From the NCBI GenBank assembly GCA_019454705.1, contig JACFNS010000177.1, forward strand, positions 1-5,841: 5,841 bases of DNA, written 5' to 3'. Each line of letters starts with the position of its first letter. Position 1 is the stretch's first letter. The translations under genes were made by a program, and so were the position numbers. The notes under the pieces were generated by a model that was not told the DNA's origin, did no database searches, and saw only the letters and a program-made list of their open reading frames with translations. Below, in pieces: positions 5,735 through 5,841 of the stretch. The DNA comes from Taibaiella sp. (GTDB lineage: Bacteria > Bacteroidota > Bacteroidia > Chitinophagales > Chitinophagaceae).

Positions 5735-5770
5735 GTCTGACCGAATCCGCCCTTTGCGGACGTGTCAGAC
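5735..5770. repeat. two-part hairpin GTCTGAC/GTCAGAC with inner TCCGC/GCGGA
   Basis: GTCTGAC (5735-5741) pairs with GTCAGAC (5764-5770). Inside it TCCGC (5746-5750) pairs with GCGGA (5756-5760) around a CCTTT loop, with a small internal bulge between the two stems. Compound C/G-run hairpins of this type are, from general familiarity, frequent intergenic repeats in Bacteroidota; copy number here cannot be judged from one window. Confidence 0.55.
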
Positions 5771-5790
5771 GGGGGTGGAATACTCGCTGT

Positions 5791-5837
5791 CTTGTCCTGA
5801 AAAGAGTTTACATCAAAAACAGTAAACAATGGACAAG
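5791..5837. repeat. nested inverted repeats with a possible gene start at the window edge
   Basis: CTTGTCC (5791-5797) pairs with GGACAAG (5831-5837), and inside it GTTTAC (5806-5811) pairs with GTAAAC (5822-5827). An ATG at 5829-5831 opens a frame (Met-Asp-Lys-Ser) that runs off the window, overlapping the right outer arm. This may be a structured leader or operator of a gene, or the terminal region of an insertion sequence with its transposase start. Only 13 nt of the frame are visible, so no product can be assigned. Confidence 0.35.
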
Positions 5838-5841
5838 TCAA

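Larger units (their letters stand above)
5364..5841. other. 478-bp repeat-rich region without a convincing complete gene
   Basis: This stretch holds, in order, a REP-like hairpin pair (5374-5420), A/T-rich DNA with a promoter-like TATATTTA (5462-5469), a 12-bp inverted repeat (5546-5591), two short direct-repeat pairs (5622-5654 and 5655-5717), three consecutive palindromes (5691-5770), and a nested inverted repeat at the edge (5791-5837). The GC-rich block at about 5691-5775 differs clearly in composition from the A/T-rich DNA around it. Open frames here start at TTG or translate the palindromes into low-complexity peptide and are not credible genes. Confidence 0.6.

Noticed and set aside
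5605..5841. Minus-strand open frame reaching the right edge
   Set aside because: Its Pro/Gly/Ser-rich middle is only a translation of the palindromes at 5691-5775, and it runs through the nested inverted repeat; no family signal.

Overview
The window looks like chromosomal DNA of a Bacteroidota bacterium, probably of the Chitinophagaceae/Sphingobacteriia type; this placement is inferred. Supporting signs are a T9SS C-terminal sorting domain, several lipoprotein or secreted-protein signal peptides, A/T-rich leaders without clear Shine-Dalgarno sites, and -7 promoter boxes of the Bacteroidota form TAnnTTTG. Those boxes end 20-21 nt before the start codons of the three plus-strand genes.

Layout. 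At the left edge (1-217, minus) is the N-terminal part of a lipoprotein with a TPM-type domain. It diverges from a complete M2-family zinc peptidase lipoprotein, an angiotensin-converting-enzyme homologue (318-2123, plus). A perfect 24-bp palindrome separates the peptidase from a convergent small secreted protein (2186-2608, minus) that resembles the GldM C-terminal domain. The stretch 2609-2860 holds two strong inverted repeats inside a 64-codon minus-strand open frame without an ATG, either a gene remnant or a structured repeat. Next is a 566-residue secreted ELWxxDGT-repeat protein with a T9SS tail (2861-4561, plus), followed by a hairpin that overlaps its stop codon. Then comes a 212-residue lipoprotein of unknown function (4725-5363, plus). 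The last 478 bases (5364-5841) carry no convincing complete gene but are packed with hairpins: a REP-like pair sharing TTTGCAA, a 12-bp inverted repeat, three consecutive GC-rich palindromes, and at the edge a nested inverted repeat with an ATG that could begin another gene or an insertion sequence.

How the genes relate. All five genes encode exported products (three predicted lipoproteins, one T9SS substrate, one small secreted protein). The plus-strand genes appear to be separate transcription units, each with its own promoter-like box and most with a following hairpin, so this is not an obvious operon or pathway. No defence system, CRISPR array, RNA gene or biosynthetic cluster was seen. 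The least explained material is the repeat-rich DNA at 2648-2842 and 5364-5841.
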